From: Zhongshania aliphaticivorans
GTDB lineage: Bacteria > Pseudomonadota > Gammaproteobacteria > Pseudomonadales > Spongiibacteraceae
Direction of reading: 5' to 3'
NCBI RefSeq assembly: GCF_001586255.1
Contig: NZ_CP014544.1
Location: 2,015,501 to 2,079,500, forward strand
Length of the DNA: 64,000 bases
The position numbers and the translations under genes are program-made. Below the pieces are notes generated by a model. It was given only the letters and a program-made list of their open reading frames with translations, searched no databases and had not been told where the DNA came from. Positions 36,196 through 45,572 of this stretch are shown here, piece after piece (position 1 is the first letter of the stretch; every line of letters starts with the position of its first letter).

Positions 36196-37233
36196 ATGCT
36201 AGGTATTCAATACTTCAAAGCTGACCCCACTGTTCACGTGATTCAAATCAGTAGTGGTCGTATAAAGCGCCAAGGTAAGGGCCTTAACTTTTTCTACTAC
36301 GCTCCTAATACCTCATTGACCGCTATACCCATGAGCGCGAAAGAAGCGCCTTTTATCTTTAACCTGCAAACGGCGGACTTTCAGCACCTTCGTGTGCAGG
36401 GTCAGTTGACGTTCCGCGCCGCTGCGCCTGAGAAGCTCAGCGAATTGCTGAACTTCACCTTGAATCAGGACGGCAAAGAGTACGTTTCTGAAGACCCAAG
36501 TACCTTGGGTGACCGCGTAGTCCGTGTGGCGCAGGGGGTTATCCAGGAATTGATTCAAACCACCGCCCTTCGTACTGCATTAACCATGCTGCGGGATTTG
36601 GATGCGCACTTGAAAGCGTCGCTGGCTGATAATCCGGCGCTGGATCGCCTAGGGATTGAAGTGCTGGATGCAATGATCGTTGCGCTGAGTCCAACGCCTG
36701 AAACGGCAAAAGCCCTTGAAGCAGAGGCGCGTGAAGCTATTCTTAAGCACGCCGATGACGCAATTTACGATCGCCGTAAGTCGGCGGTGGTTCAAGAGCG
36801 CACCATCCGCGAGACAGAGCTGCAAACAGAAATGGCTGTACAGACTAAGCAGCAAGAAATCGCTGAAGCCAAGCTGGACAATGTGCGTGCCCTTACTAAG
36901 AAAAAGGCAGAAGCCGAGGCGGAGCAGCTGGCCGCGGATATCGAAGCCGAAGCGAAGCGCAAAGCGCTGGTTGAGTTAGCGCAGGTGAATCGGCAGATTG
37001 AGTCTGACGCGGAGGCCTATGCGATAACAGCCCTTGCTAAGGCATCAAGTAGTGTTCCGGTGGAATACGTCAAAGCCATGGCCATGGCTAATATGGATCC
37101 ACAGCAGTTGTTTGCTGCAGCCATGGATACCTTTGCCATGAATGCCGCCAAGGTCGGTACCCTGAATATTGGCACTGACATCTTATCCAATCTGGTGGCG
37201 GACGCTGGCGAGCGCAACTTGGCTCGCCAGTAA
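36196..37233 (+). CDS. SPFH/Band-7 domain protein
   Basis: 345 residues. An SPFH (stomatin/prohibitin-like) domain covers about 20-180, followed by a long charged coiled coil (about 185-275, rich in Glu/Lys/Ala) and a C-terminal region with repeated small residues. There is no clear N-terminal membrane anchor, unlike most stomatins. SPFH proteins form ring or cage scaffolds. It is 16 bp before an NAD-kinase-like gene, under NrtR-type sites, so it may be a scaffold for an NAD-related enzyme. Confidence 0.8.
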   Translation: MLGIQYFKADPTVHVIQISSGRIKRQGKGLNFFYYAPNTSLTAIPMSAKEAPFIFNLQTADFQHLRVQGQLTFRAAAPEKLSELLNFTLNQDGKEYVSEDPSTLGDRVVRVAQGVIQELIQTTALRTALTMLRDLDAHLKASLADNPALDRLGIEVLDAMIVALSPTPETAKALEAEAREAILKHADDAIYDRRKSAVVQERTIRETELQTEMAVQTKQQEIAEAKLDNVRALTKKKAEAEAEQLAADIEAEAKRKALVELAQVNRQIESDAEAYAITALAKASSSVPVEYVKAMAMANMDPQQLFAAAMDTFAMNAAKVGTLNIGTDILSNLVADAGERNLARQ

Positions 37234-37249
37234 TAGGGAGGCATTCATC

Positions 37250-38170
37250 ATGGAACTGACGTCACGCTTTATTTTGGTTTACCGTAAAACGCGCCTAGCC
37301 GAGTTGGTTGAACGGTTTAATACCGTTCAACAGGCGCGGTTCTATCTTGAGCAATCTGGCGCTGACTTCCACGATTACATGGAAGAGGATCGCATCTATG
37401 GGGTGGAGCTGGAGCTTGCCCGCCGCACACTTGCCGAGCTTGGAAGTGTGCAAATGCTAGAGCGCGCCATGCTACCGAGTTACCTATTTCGGGCCGATGA
37501 TTATGTGGTGGTTATTGGCCAAGACGGCTTAGTGGCCAATACGTTGAAATATCTGGATGGGCACGCCGTTATTGCCCTAAACCCAGATAGTCGGCGTTGG
37601 GATGGCATACTTCTGCCGTTTAAACCCGCTGATATACTGCCCATAGTTACCGACGTAATGAAGCAGCGGCGAACATACCGTGAGATTACCTTCGCCAAAG
37701 CCACCACCAATGACGGGCAAAGCCTGCTTGCGGTTAACGATTTATTCATTGGCCCAAAGACCCACACCTCTGCCCACTACACGCTAGAGCTGGGAGGCGT
37801 TAAAGAGCAGCAAAGCTCATCTGGGATTATCGTATCAACAGGGCTGGGTTCAACGGGCTGGTACCAGAGTGTGCTGGCCGGTGCGCACGGCGTTTGTCAT
37901 TCAAGCTCGAGTCAAGCGGAGTCAGCCGGTTTTGCATGGAATTCTGACTTTTTGGTGTACAGCGTGCGGGAGCCTTTTCCTAGTAAGCAGACTGGAGTCA
38001 GCCTCGTTCATGGGCAGGTTAATTACGATAATCCGCTCAGTATTGAATCGCTCATGCCAGAGAATGGGGTGATATTTTCCGACGGGATTGAAAGTGATTA
38101 CTTGCCGTTTAATGCCGGTTCAAGGGTTACTATTGCGATCGCTGAGCAGAAGGGCCACTTAGTTGTGTGA
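37250..38170 (+). CDS. NAD-kinase-like protein (COG0061 type, diverged)
   Basis: About 306 residues. Motifs of the NAD kinase fold are present in altered form: VVVIGQDGLVANTL in place of GGDG, LLAVNDLFIG in place of the NE/D strand, and GIIVSTGLGSTGWYQS for the STPTGSTAY loop. The N-terminal 100 residues are extra. Either it phosphorylates NAD or a related ligand, or it only binds NAD. I chose ATG 37250; the longer reading overlaps the SPFH gene. It is coupled to the SPFH gene and NrtR sites. Confidence 0.75.
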   Translation: MELTSRFILVYRKTRLAELVERFNTVQQARFYLEQSGADFHDYMEEDRIYGVELELARRTLAELGSVQMLERAMLPSYLFRADDYVVVIGQDGLVANTLKYLDGHAVIALNPDSRRWDGILLPFKPADILPIVTDVMKQRRTYREITFAKATTNDGQSLLAVNDLFIGPKTHTSAHYTLELGGVKEQQSSSGIIVSTGLGSTGWYQSVLAGAHGVCHSSSSQAESAGFAWNSDFLVYSVREPFPSKQTGVSLVHGQVNYDNPLSIESLMPENGVIFSDGIESDYLPFNAGSRVTIAIAEQKGHLVV

Positions 38171-38539
38171 CTACGCTTCATCGATCCCTTACCCGTGAGT
38201 GTAGGTTCTGGGCGGTGGCAGTCAGCGCGGTTTTGGTAGGGGCACTAGAGATATGCTTATTTTATCGTTTTACTAGTATAGGGCACTCTTCGGGAAACAT
38301 GGCCCTTTGTCTGGCGTCAACTATCTTGACTGGCGGTCACCCTAATTGTCGCCGAACAGCGGTTGACGCTCGTTGATTACGAACGTCATTCACAAACAAA
38401 AAAAGTTTGTCAAGGTGGCCCTAAATATCTTGGGACGTGTTAATCCTTCAACCACGCTAATATACGAAGAGCCTCCAAAAGAACGAATCAAAAGTGCTCC
38501 CGATAACATCTGAAGGAACACTCGCCCAGCTACCGCTCT
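38171..38539. other. Intergenic region, nothing recognised
   Basis: 369 bases between convergent operons (NAD-kinase-like and DUF6527 genes). No supported ORF, repeat or RNA was seen. Confidence 0.45.
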
Positions 38540-38869
38540 TCAAACCCAGATAACTTTTCCGTTTCGTAACCAAAAATGGGATTTGCACCCGCCGTTGAGC
38601 CAGACGGAAGGGTGCAGCGTGGGTTTCCCCTCCTTACTGATATTGATAGACCAGTGGGGCTTGGCCTCCTCGATCAATAACAACTCTAGCCGTTTGCCAC
38701 AGCCGCAGGGACAATGAAAAGCCACGGCCCAGTCTTCGTTGTCTTCTCTAGCCAGCACCAGATTTCGTCGAGGTAGTTTCTGGGGTGGTGTATCTGCCTC
38801 AACGACGGTGACTCGTCGCCCTGGAAGAAGCCTATCTACCTGTTTTAATATCCAACGGGGCCATTTCAT
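38540..38869 (-). CDS. DUF6527-like small zinc-binding protein
   Basis: 109 residues. A CPCGCGKRLELLL cluster plus a later GGCKSHFWLRNGKVIWV segment suggests a small zinc-ribbon or treble-clef fold. By recall DUF6527 proteins are encoded beside bacterial ubiquitin-like conjugation genes, which is the case here: it overlaps the JAB-E1 gene by four bases (ATGA). It could be a RING-like adaptor or a substrate; this is inference. Confidence 0.65.
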   Translation of the reverse strand: MKWPRWILKQVDRLLPGRRVTVVEADTPPQKLPRRNLVLAREDNEDWAVAFHCPCGCGKRLELLLIEEAKPHWSINISKEGKPTLHPSVWLNGGCKSHFWLRNGKVIWV

Positions 38870-40272
38870 TCGCCCACCTCGCTAACAGCAAAACGCGGCA
38901 TGCCCAGCAGGGGTTCAATTAAACCACGGCCAAGGTGAGGGTTCGGCGCGCAGCTAAAGTCTGTTTCACCCATAAATTCCTCTTCACCTGCGGCCAGTGA
39001 AAACTGGGTGCGGGCCCGTTTGCTATTAGACTCCTGGCGAAAGGGGTATGCCCGCGCAATAAACTCCATGACGCAGTCGCTGGCTGCACGCATATTTAGA
39101 GAGATAACCGATGGCGCTTCTTCGGCGACACCTTTGATGTACCCTTCTGCTACTTGTTCGGCCAACTCTTTTGGGGCCACTTGTTGCAAGTATTCCCGGC
39201 GTAGAGCTTCTGGAGTGTAGACCCCGCGATCCGCCAAGGTGCTGCCACCAGGCTTCACATAGTCCACCCGCCCGCATACATCGCCAACAGCGACTCCACC
39301 TGCACTCTGGCGGGTTGGGATAGTAACGGCCACATCAAATAGTGGCTGCAGAAAGGCTGCAGCAATACGGTCACACACTTGCCGCCCTTCAAAGCTGTCG
39401 ACACAGCAAAATAGCATGTCACCTCCGCCCGCTAGCTCAATGGCCTCGCGGGTAGCAACACTGGCTTTAAGTGTGAGCACTTCGACGTCGTCGCGGTATG
39501 TTGGGATGACCGATGCAAATCTCGCCACTTTGGCTGTACTGTTCCGGGCATCGTCCAATGTGGCGTTAAGGATACGGTTGAGGTTCTTGAATTCAATTTC
39601 ATCAAAATCGATCAAAATCAATCGGCCAAAGCCAAGACGGGCCAGCTGTTCTACCACGATAGACCCGGTACCGGATACCCCAACCACACAAGCAGTGAAG
39701 TGTTTGAGGTGACGCCCCATTTCGGTTGAGAAGGCCATAGGGGTAGGTAGCAAACTACCTTGCTCAGATGCTTGCCAGGTTAGCAACTCATCGCTAGCGA
39801 GGTGCACAGCGCTGACAGGTGTAGTCACCAATTGGCGATCATAGAACCGAGCGCAGATAGCACCGTCCGATGTCATGATGGCCGAACCATGTCGGGTCAA
39901 AGGCGATTCGCTGGCCTCGAATAGCGCGGGCATAACGTCTCGATCACCGTCATCGTCAATGGCTGAGAACGCCAAGAGGCCGCCGGGGTGTGAGTGCATC
40001 AGCACTATCGACAGAGCATGAGCCTCTGCCAGGTCAATGGCCTCCTCGATGACGGTGCCAGGCCAGCAGATGCGATCATGCGAGCGCTCACTACAATCGG
40101 CGTAATCAACCAACAGAATCTGATTGACCACATAGCGATGTGCGGCGCTTTGGGCGCAGAGCACAATAGCAGCGGCCTCCAGGCCGTCGCCGGGGAAAAG
40201 GTGCTCGCGCAGTTTGGCATGATGAGCCTCATTGATCGCCAGTTTGATGGGCTGACTAATGGTTGCGCTCAT
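38866..40272 (-). CDS. JAB isopeptidase fused to ThiF/E1-type activating enzyme
   Basis: 468 residues. N-terminal JAB/Mov34 domain with the JAMM zinc site H93-S-H95 ... S103-A-I-D106 (HSHPGGLLAFSAID); Glu32 is the candidate catalytic acid. The C-terminal ThiF/E1 domain begins near 185: ATP site GVSGTGSIVVEQLARLGFG and IDFDEIEFKNLNR (232-Asn, 233-Arg), then FCCVDSFEGRQVCDRIA. Cys333, Cys400 and Cys441 are candidates for a thioester site. JAB removes, and E1 activates, a ubiquitin-like protein. It is coupled to the multi-Ubl-E2 gene upstream (4-bp overlap). Confidence 0.88.
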   Translation of the reverse strand: MSATISQPIKLAINEAHHAKLREHLFPGDGLEAAAIVLCAQSAAHRYVVNQILLVDYADCSERSHDRICWPGTVIEEAIDLAEAHALSIVLMHSHPGGLLAFSAIDDDGDRDVMPALFEASESPLTRHGSAIMTSDGAICARFYDRQLVTTPVSAVHLASDELLTWQASEQGSLLPTPMAFSTEMGRHLKHFTACVVGVSGTGSIVVEQLARLGFGRLILIDFDEIEFKNLNRILNATLDDARNSTAKVARFASVIPTYRDDVEVLTLKASVATREAIELAGGGDMLFCCVDSFEGRQVCDRIAAAFLQPLFDVAVTIPTRQSAGGVAVGDVCGRVDYVKPGGSTLADRGVYTPEALRREYLQQVAPKELAEQVAEGYIKGVAEEAPSVISLNMRAASDCVMEFIARAYPFRQESNSKRARTQFSLAAGEEEFMGETDFSCAPNPHLGRGLIEPLLGMPRFAVSEVGE

Positions 40273-41435
40273 TTTCCCACCTCCCGAAGCAACGATTCTT
40301 CCACAACAGCCAAGTGCGTTATCACGCTGTCAGTTAAGGGGTTCCATTGTGTGACGCCATTGAGATGGCGACTCCAGCGCTGGTAGACGTTCCCAAGAAT
40401 GTTTTCCCGACTTTCAGTCTGAGCAATGTTGCCACCATTAGCCAACGTCAGGACGGGATGAACAAAGAACATATCGAGCTTTGCATCCGGATAAGCAGTG
40501 GGAATCTCTATAGCAAGATCTACCTGCTCGCAGTTATAACCGCTCGGCAAGGAGTGATTGTGAATGATCAGCCAACGCCGAGCCCCAACCAAGCGGGTCT
40601 CCCAGTCGAGCCCCAAGTGGTTCAAATACGCCACGTCTTGATCCAGCAGAGTAAACTCAAAGGTGGGAGCAACTGCCGCCTCACCATTGTTGATTTCTGC
40701 TGGGGTGAGACGGAGCTTTTCAATGCCCGGTTTCCGCAGGTCGATGACATCGCTCATCTCAATGACCTGCTTTTTCTCACCCTTCACCTTGAGCACCAGA
40801 ATCCAACCCTTATCTGGATTAAACCCGGCCGCCTTAAGTGCATCGCTGGCAACGATCGTCGGTTGTTCAACGCTTACAGTAACGCCCTGCACGTTCAGCT
40901 TCCAGATTTTGCGTTGAGTGTAGAGTTTCTCGAGACCAGGCTCATCCAAATCCACATAGTCCCCGTCGGCAAGCAGCTGATCCGGCTCATTACGACGCTC
41001 CAACCAGATGTCTTGATTCTCAGCAATGTAGCCAACGCGGCGCAGCACATCCTCACAAATATGGGCTTGACCCCAAGGAAAACGCTGTCCGTTTAAGGCG
41101 ACATAGAAGAGGCGATCGCTATCGAAAGCAAAAAACTGCTCAACGCCACGTTGATACACGTCCACTGTGTCATCGAGGTCTACCGCTTCGAGTTCGCCTT
41201 TGTCGTCAAACAGCAACAGCAGGTGATTTTCAACGGGGGTTTTGCCTGCTGCACTCAAAATTTGGCGACCGGTAGGCACCGGATCGTCAATTTCAACCAA
41301 GGTGCCCTGCCCGTTGGGATCAAGCACCTGTACCAGATAGTGCTCCGCAATAGGCAGTGGGCGGCCCTCTTGACGACAAAGGGCTATGTTTTCGCGCTCA
41401 ACACGCGCTTCGTTGGGGGAAGTAACATCGTTCAT
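40269..41435 (-). CDS. Triple ubiquitin-like (multiubiquitin) domains fused to an E2-like domain
   Basis: 388 residues. Three beta-grasp repeats are visible at about 30-105, 108-180 and 182-255; each has a related strand-turn pattern (YLVQVLDPNGQG / LFYVALNGQRFPWG / WKLNVQGVTVSVEQP), a mid helix, and a VDLDxPGxExL-like strand (VDLDEPGLEKLY; IDLRKPGIEKLR). The C-terminal 120 residues are E2-like: LIIHNHSLPSGYNCEQVDLA, IPTAYPDAKLDMFF and a QRWSRH...W segment, as in the Prok-E2_E family by recall. The only Cys in the E2 part is in GYNCEQ, so the catalytic route may differ from canonical E2. It is preceded by a 95-bp gap after the UvrD gene. Confidence 0.85.
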   Translation of the reverse strand: MNDVTSPNEARVERENIALCRQEGRPLPIAEHYLVQVLDPNGQGTLVEIDDPVPTGRQILSAAGKTPVENHLLLLFDDKGELEAVDLDDTVDVYQRGVEQFFAFDSDRLFYVALNGQRFPWGQAHICEDVLRRVGYIAENQDIWLERRNEPDQLLADGDYVDLDEPGLEKLYTQRKIWKLNVQGVTVSVEQPTIVASDALKAAGFNPDKGWILVLKVKGEKKQVIEMSDVIDLRKPGIEKLRLTPAEINNGEAAVAPTFEFTLLDQDVAYLNHLGLDWETRLVGARRWLIIHNHSLPSGYNCEQVDLAIEIPTAYPDAKLDMFFVHPVLTLANGGNIAQTESRENILGNVYQRWSRHLNGVTQWNPLTDSVITHLAVVEESLLREVGK

Positions 41436-41530
41436 AATCGAATAATCTCTTGATGGCTTGCCGCGACATGCGGTTTCTTAGCCGTTCAAAGGGTTAATCG
41501 AAGCGAATCGTGCCGACCGGAAAGCTTAAT

Positions 41531-44500
41531 CTACTTTTTTATACAAATTTTTCCTGCCGGGACTTTGCCACAGATGAAAAAGCTCGGGCAGCGGGGGCAA
41601 GTGCGACTTTCAGGCTTTGCAGGAAAGTGCCCTTGGGCAATAGCGCCCATGGCCGATTGGGCTTTGCTCAGGCGCGCAGATTTTTTGCGGTCGGTCACCG
41701 TGACCTGCTCCTGGGTTTCGCCCGCCAAGTGCACGGCCTCCACTCGAGTGCCATGCCCAAACCGACGTTCTGCTGCCTCCAGCAATAGCGTGTATTCAAT
41801 TCGGTCAAATTCGTCGCTGCTCTTTTTGCCGGATCTGATGCGCCGAATGTTGTACTTGCCGTCTGTATCGAGTGTCATTTCATCGGGTAAAACGCTGATC
41901 TCTCCTTCTGGAAAAGACACCTGCAGTACCTCGGGCTTGACCAGCTGACGCCCCTGGCGAGTCTGGATCAGAAATTGCACCAGGCGCTCCCCAATACGGC
42001 GATAGTCCTCCGCGTAGCCGTGATCCACCGGGCCCCGATTGAACCACGACCGTGTAAATTGAGCCTCCAATTCACCAGCACTTGGCGTGGATTCGCTGTG
42101 CTCCTGTCCCAACCAATCCAGCACCTCGTGCACCGCACTGTGCATTTGCATAAACGCACTCTCGCTACGCTTGCCCGCCAAGGCTAAAGCGTGGGTATAG
42201 AGAAACCGCCTGGGGCAGCGATCATACAAGCTGAGCTGTTGTTCGCTGATCAGCAGTGCTTCTTCATCAAGGCTTAAGACCTCAAGCTCCACTGAGTTAA
42301 GACTGAGCCGAGTCGGACTATTCTGCTGTTGGATAACCGAAGCGATGCGGTCGATGTATTTGGAGGGTTTGCGATTGTTGCCATTGGCTTGTACAGAAGA
42401 GGCGTATAGCAACAGTCCTTCTTGTGCCCGCGAGGTGGCGACAAAGAATTTACACTCCTCCTCTTCTTCATGCCCAGCTGTGATAGCCTCAAGCCCTGTT
42501 AAGCCCTCTGTTCCGTCAATCAGCCCATCGGGGGGCACACAACGCGGCGGCCTGTTGCTACCCGGCAATCCGGTGGCAATCATACCTGGGAGGTGCACCA
42601 CCTTGAACTCCAAACCTTTGCTTGCATGTATGGTCATTAAGCGAACGCCATTGATGCTATGAGCTGCCTGAGGGAGTTGACGCATTTCGCGGTCTTCGGA
42701 GAGCAACACAATACGGCGAATGCGCGACAGCAGTCTATCAATGGGCAAGCCGCTACCATTGATGGAGTTGCGGACAAAGCTCAACAGTTGCCACAAAGCG
42801 ACGCCCTTCATTTGGCTTTGTAGGTCATTGGCCATGGCCGCCTGTCTGGCCCAGCCCAAGCGATCAATGACCAGGCTTGCTAGCACCGGCCAGGGGTTGG
42901 CATTAGTGGGAACATCGCCCAAAACCGCCGACAGGCGTTTGAGGCTTTCGCGGGCTTGTTCATCTAAACCGGGCACCTCATCGATCAGTACTCCCCAACT
43001 CAAGGGGTCGGGATCAGCTTCGCGCAGGTGTTGCTGTAGCGCAGTGATGTGTTCCAAGCGAACTGTGTAGCCGGGAAGTGTCGCCGCCCGCACCAGGCCC
43101 GTAGCACGCCGGTCGGTGACTAACGACAGCAGTGACAACAGATCCTTGATTTCTTCACGTTCAAACAGGCTGCCTAAATACAACACCGGCAGGCCGAGGG
43201 CTTCAAGACTGGCAGCGATCTCGCTCAAGCGGTTGTTGGAAGTACAGAGTATCGCCTGATCTTTGTATTCGACACCCTGACTTTTCTTCTCCATTATCGC
43301 TGCAGCGAGTACGGCAATTTCGTCATCAGGGGTGGTAGCCACACGTAATTCAGGCCGTTTTCCCAATGAGCCATGATGAGCATGGAGCTGCAAAGGCAAA
43401 GCCCCCTCAGAGGCTTTCATGCTCGTCGAAAAGTGTCGGTAGAGATCAACAATTTCGCCCGAAGAGCGGTAATTGATATCCAGCCCTGCTACTTGTGCGC
43501 CGGGAAAGTCCTCAATAAAGCGCTTCATATTGATCGACGAAGCGCCTCGAAAACGGTAGATGGATTGGCGCGAATCTCCAACGACCCAAAGCCGCTTGCC
43601 TTCTCCCGCAATAGCCTTAATCAAGCGCACTGAGGCGCGGTTAACATCCTGGTACTCGTCTACCAAAATGTGTTTGTGGCGTGATGCGAGCAGTTGTTGA
43701 ACTTCTGGCTCTGACTCCACCAAGCGCACAGGTAGCGACACCAGATCGCCGAAATCAACGCTGTCGGTACCTTGCAATACAGTCTCATAGGCTTGATATA
43801 ACTCAGCTACATCAAGGCATTTTTCAGCTCGCTCACGCTGCTTATCAGCATCGTCGCCCAGCGGTAACTCTCGAGAAGCCTCAAGCATAGCCTCTGCCAA
43901 TGCTCGATATTCAGTGGCATTCACAACTTCGTCTTTCGCACGTGAGATAGCCGAAAGCATGTCGCCCAAGTCTAGGGTTGGATCGTAGAGGTTGCGAAAG
44001 TGCTTAAGCGGAAGCCTCGCTATTTCGTCTTCAAGCAGCTCGATAGCTTCGTACCGCGAAATCACTCTGGGGTTTTCGGATAAGCCCAACCTGTCATGAA
44101 AGCGGTGCACCACATCCAGCCCGAAAGAGTGGAAGGTACCCAACCACAAAGTCGCCACCGCCCTGGGGAACTTGGCGGCGATACGCTCGCGCAGCTCGCC
44201 AGCGGCCTTGTTGGAGAAGGTCAACACCAGGATTACCCCAGGATCTACCCCGTCCTCCAGCAAGGACTCAATGCGATGCACCAGAGTGCGGGTTTTACCG
44301 GTGCCCGGCCCTGCTTGAAGTTGGAAGGCACTGCCACGGTGTAAGGCGGCGTTGCGTTGGGAATCATCCAAACCGACCGGTGTTGCTGCGGACTCTGTGC
44401 GCGGTGGCGTAATGGGAGGCAGCAGCAGCGCATCGAGCAACTGCTGTTGAACCACACTCAACGGAGCTTGTAATCGATCAGCGATTGCCTCGGAAGACAG

Positions 44501-44962
44501 CTGTTCGTCGATGTGCCAGCATCTTGCCACACTGCGCGGCAGTAGCAATTCGCGGGCAAAAAGATCCATAACAATCTCGCGCCGTTCGTAGCTGCCATAG
44601 TCAACCACTCGTTCGGCACCCACCGCAGGGGCTTCGGTAGATCGGTCGGGATCAATTTCCTCAGTGAGGTCATCTTGCGTAGCACCTTCCAACTCCACAT
44701 GACCAATTTCATGAGCGATTAGAAAGGCTTTGTCGAAATCACTGCCCACGTTTTCATAGAGGATCATCCCTGCCTGGCTGTCGTAGAGGGCTCTCCCACC
44801 ATTAAGCTGGGAGTCTCCCTGGGCCAGTGGATAAACATCTATTCCGCGCCGCTCTGCCTCATCCGTGACGAAAGACAACAACGCGCTGGTATCACTGCCC
44901 CGAGCACAAGCGGCCTGATGCAGCTTAGCCGCCTGTTGTCGAGCCGCTTCGATGGCATCCAT
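41531..44962 (-). CDS. ImmA/IrrE peptidase - UvrD helicase - PD-(D/E)XK-like fusion
   Basis: 1143 residues in three parts. Residues about 1-170 are an ImmA/IrrE zinc peptidase (H84EIGH88). Residues about 195-850 are a UvrD/PcrA-type SF1 helicase (Walker A AGPGTGKT; HILVDEYQDVNRAS; later LMTIHASKGLEFKVVHLPG). The last 230 residues are a RecB/AddB/Cas4-like nuclease fold with YDRCPRRFLY and a closing CPRCPSFFICGK, a likely iron-sulfur cluster. The motif that should read DxK reads IRRIRSGKK, so nuclease activity may be lost. It is 1 bp from the 202-residue HTH-like gene, which may be its peptidase target. Confidence 0.85.
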   Translation of the reverse strand: MDAIEAARQQAAKLHQAACARGSDTSALLSFVTDEAERRGIDVYPLAQGDSQLNGGRALYDSQAGMILYENVGSDFDKAFLIAHEIGHVELEGATQDDLTEEIDPDRSTEAPAVGAERVVDYGSYERREIVMDLFARELLLPRSVARCWHIDEQLSSEAIADRLQAPLSVVQQQLLDALLLPPITPPRTESAATPVGLDDSQRNAALHRGSAFQLQAGPGTGKTRTLVHRIESLLEDGVDPGVILVLTFSNKAAGELRERIAAKFPRAVATLWLGTFHSFGLDVVHRFHDRLGLSENPRVISRYEAIELLEDEIARLPLKHFRNLYDPTLDLGDMLSAISRAKDEVVNATEYRALAEAMLEASRELPLGDDADKQRERAEKCLDVAELYQAYETVLQGTDSVDFGDLVSLPVRLVESEPEVQQLLASRHKHILVDEYQDVNRASVRLIKAIAGEGKRLWVVGDSRQSIYRFRGASSINMKRFIEDFPGAQVAGLDINYRSSGEIVDLYRHFSTSMKASEGALPLQLHAHHGSLGKRPELRVATTPDDEIAVLAAAIMEKKSQGVEYKDQAILCTSNNRLSEIAASLEALGLPVLYLGSLFEREEIKDLLSLLSLVTDRRATGLVRAATLPGYTVRLEHITALQQHLREADPDPLSWGVLIDEVPGLDEQARESLKRLSAVLGDVPTNANPWPVLASLVIDRLGWARQAAMANDLQSQMKGVALWQLLSFVRNSINGSGLPIDRLLSRIRRIVLLSEDREMRQLPQAAHSINGVRLMTIHASKGLEFKVVHLPGMIATGLPGSNRPPRCVPPDGLIDGTEGLTGLEAITAGHEEEEECKFFVATSRAQEGLLLYASSVQANGNNRKPSKYIDRIASVIQQQNSPTRLSLNSVELEVLSLDEEALLISEQQLSLYDRCPRRFLYTHALALAGKRSESAFMQMHSAVHEVLDWLGQEHSESTPSAGELEAQFTRSWFNRGPVDHGYAEDYRRIGERLVQFLIQTRQGRQLVKPEVLQVSFPEGEISVLPDEMTLDTDGKYNIRRIRSGKKSSDEFDRIEYTLLLEAAERRFGHGTRVEAVHLAGETQEQVTVTDRKKSARLSKAQSAMGAIAQGHFPAKPESRTCPRCPSFFICGKVPAGKICIKK

Positions 44963-44963
44963 A

Positions 44964-45572
44964 TTACTCGTCCTTCATTTCCCTCAACGCCGCTTGTTGT
45001 GCTTCGCTTAATGCAGAACTTGTCAGCGCCTCTTCAAAAGTGATTTTGTCACCCGCCCTAGGCTTCCCCGAAGCCTTATGCCTCAGACCTGAAGCAACAA
45101 CAGGCGGGGCCTCTAAGGCGCTTGTCAGCCCCTCAAGTTGCACTGTCAGTGCCTGTGCAACTGCGGACAAGAATCGCTGGGGAATAGTGGCCACCTGGAT
45201 AGAGCAATCCCGTAAGCGGGATAAGAACAGGCGGTTAACATTCAACTCACTGGCAAGTTCACGAAAACGCTCTTCGCTTAGGTTCGACAGGGGGTTATCC
45301 ATTGAGAGCGAAGCTATCGAGGCGGGATCAGTAGGACTTAGCAAGGATTGAAATTTGGACCAAGCCTGTTTGGACTTGTCGTTTGGAACCTTCTCGGCAG
45401 CCACTTCATCAAACTTCGGAGCCGTAAAAAGTTCAATGGACAGATCAATGAGCGCTTCGCGATACTGGGGGTAGCGCTTTAGATAGCTCGCCAAGGTATC
45501 AGCATTGGGGTTCGATTCTGCTGAGAACGCGTGTAATACGTCTTCTTTTGACGCTTGAGGTGTAGTGTTCAT
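44964..45572 (-). CDS. HTH-like protein, candidate repressor or anti-sigma partner
   Basis: 202 residues. The middle part (about 95-155; NLSEERFRELASELNVNRLF, then LSRLRDCSIQVATIP, then FLSAVAQALTVQLEGL) follows the periodicity of an XRE helix-turn-helix with a weak recognition helix. I do not recognise a named family. It overlaps the sigma-factor gene by four bases and precedes the ImmA-UvrD gene by one base. ImmA-type peptidases cut ImmR-type repressors, so this may be the cleaved regulator; alternatively it binds the sigma factor. Confidence 0.6.
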   Translation of the reverse strand: MNTTPQASKEDVLHAFSAESNPNADTLASYLKRYPQYREALIDLSIELFTAPKFDEVAAEKVPNDKSKQAWSKFQSLLSPTDPASIASLSMDNPLSNLSEERFRELASELNVNRLFLSRLRDCSIQVATIPQRFLSAVAQALTVQLEGLTSALEAPPVVASGLRHKASGKPRAGDKITFEEALTSSALSEAQQAALREMKDE

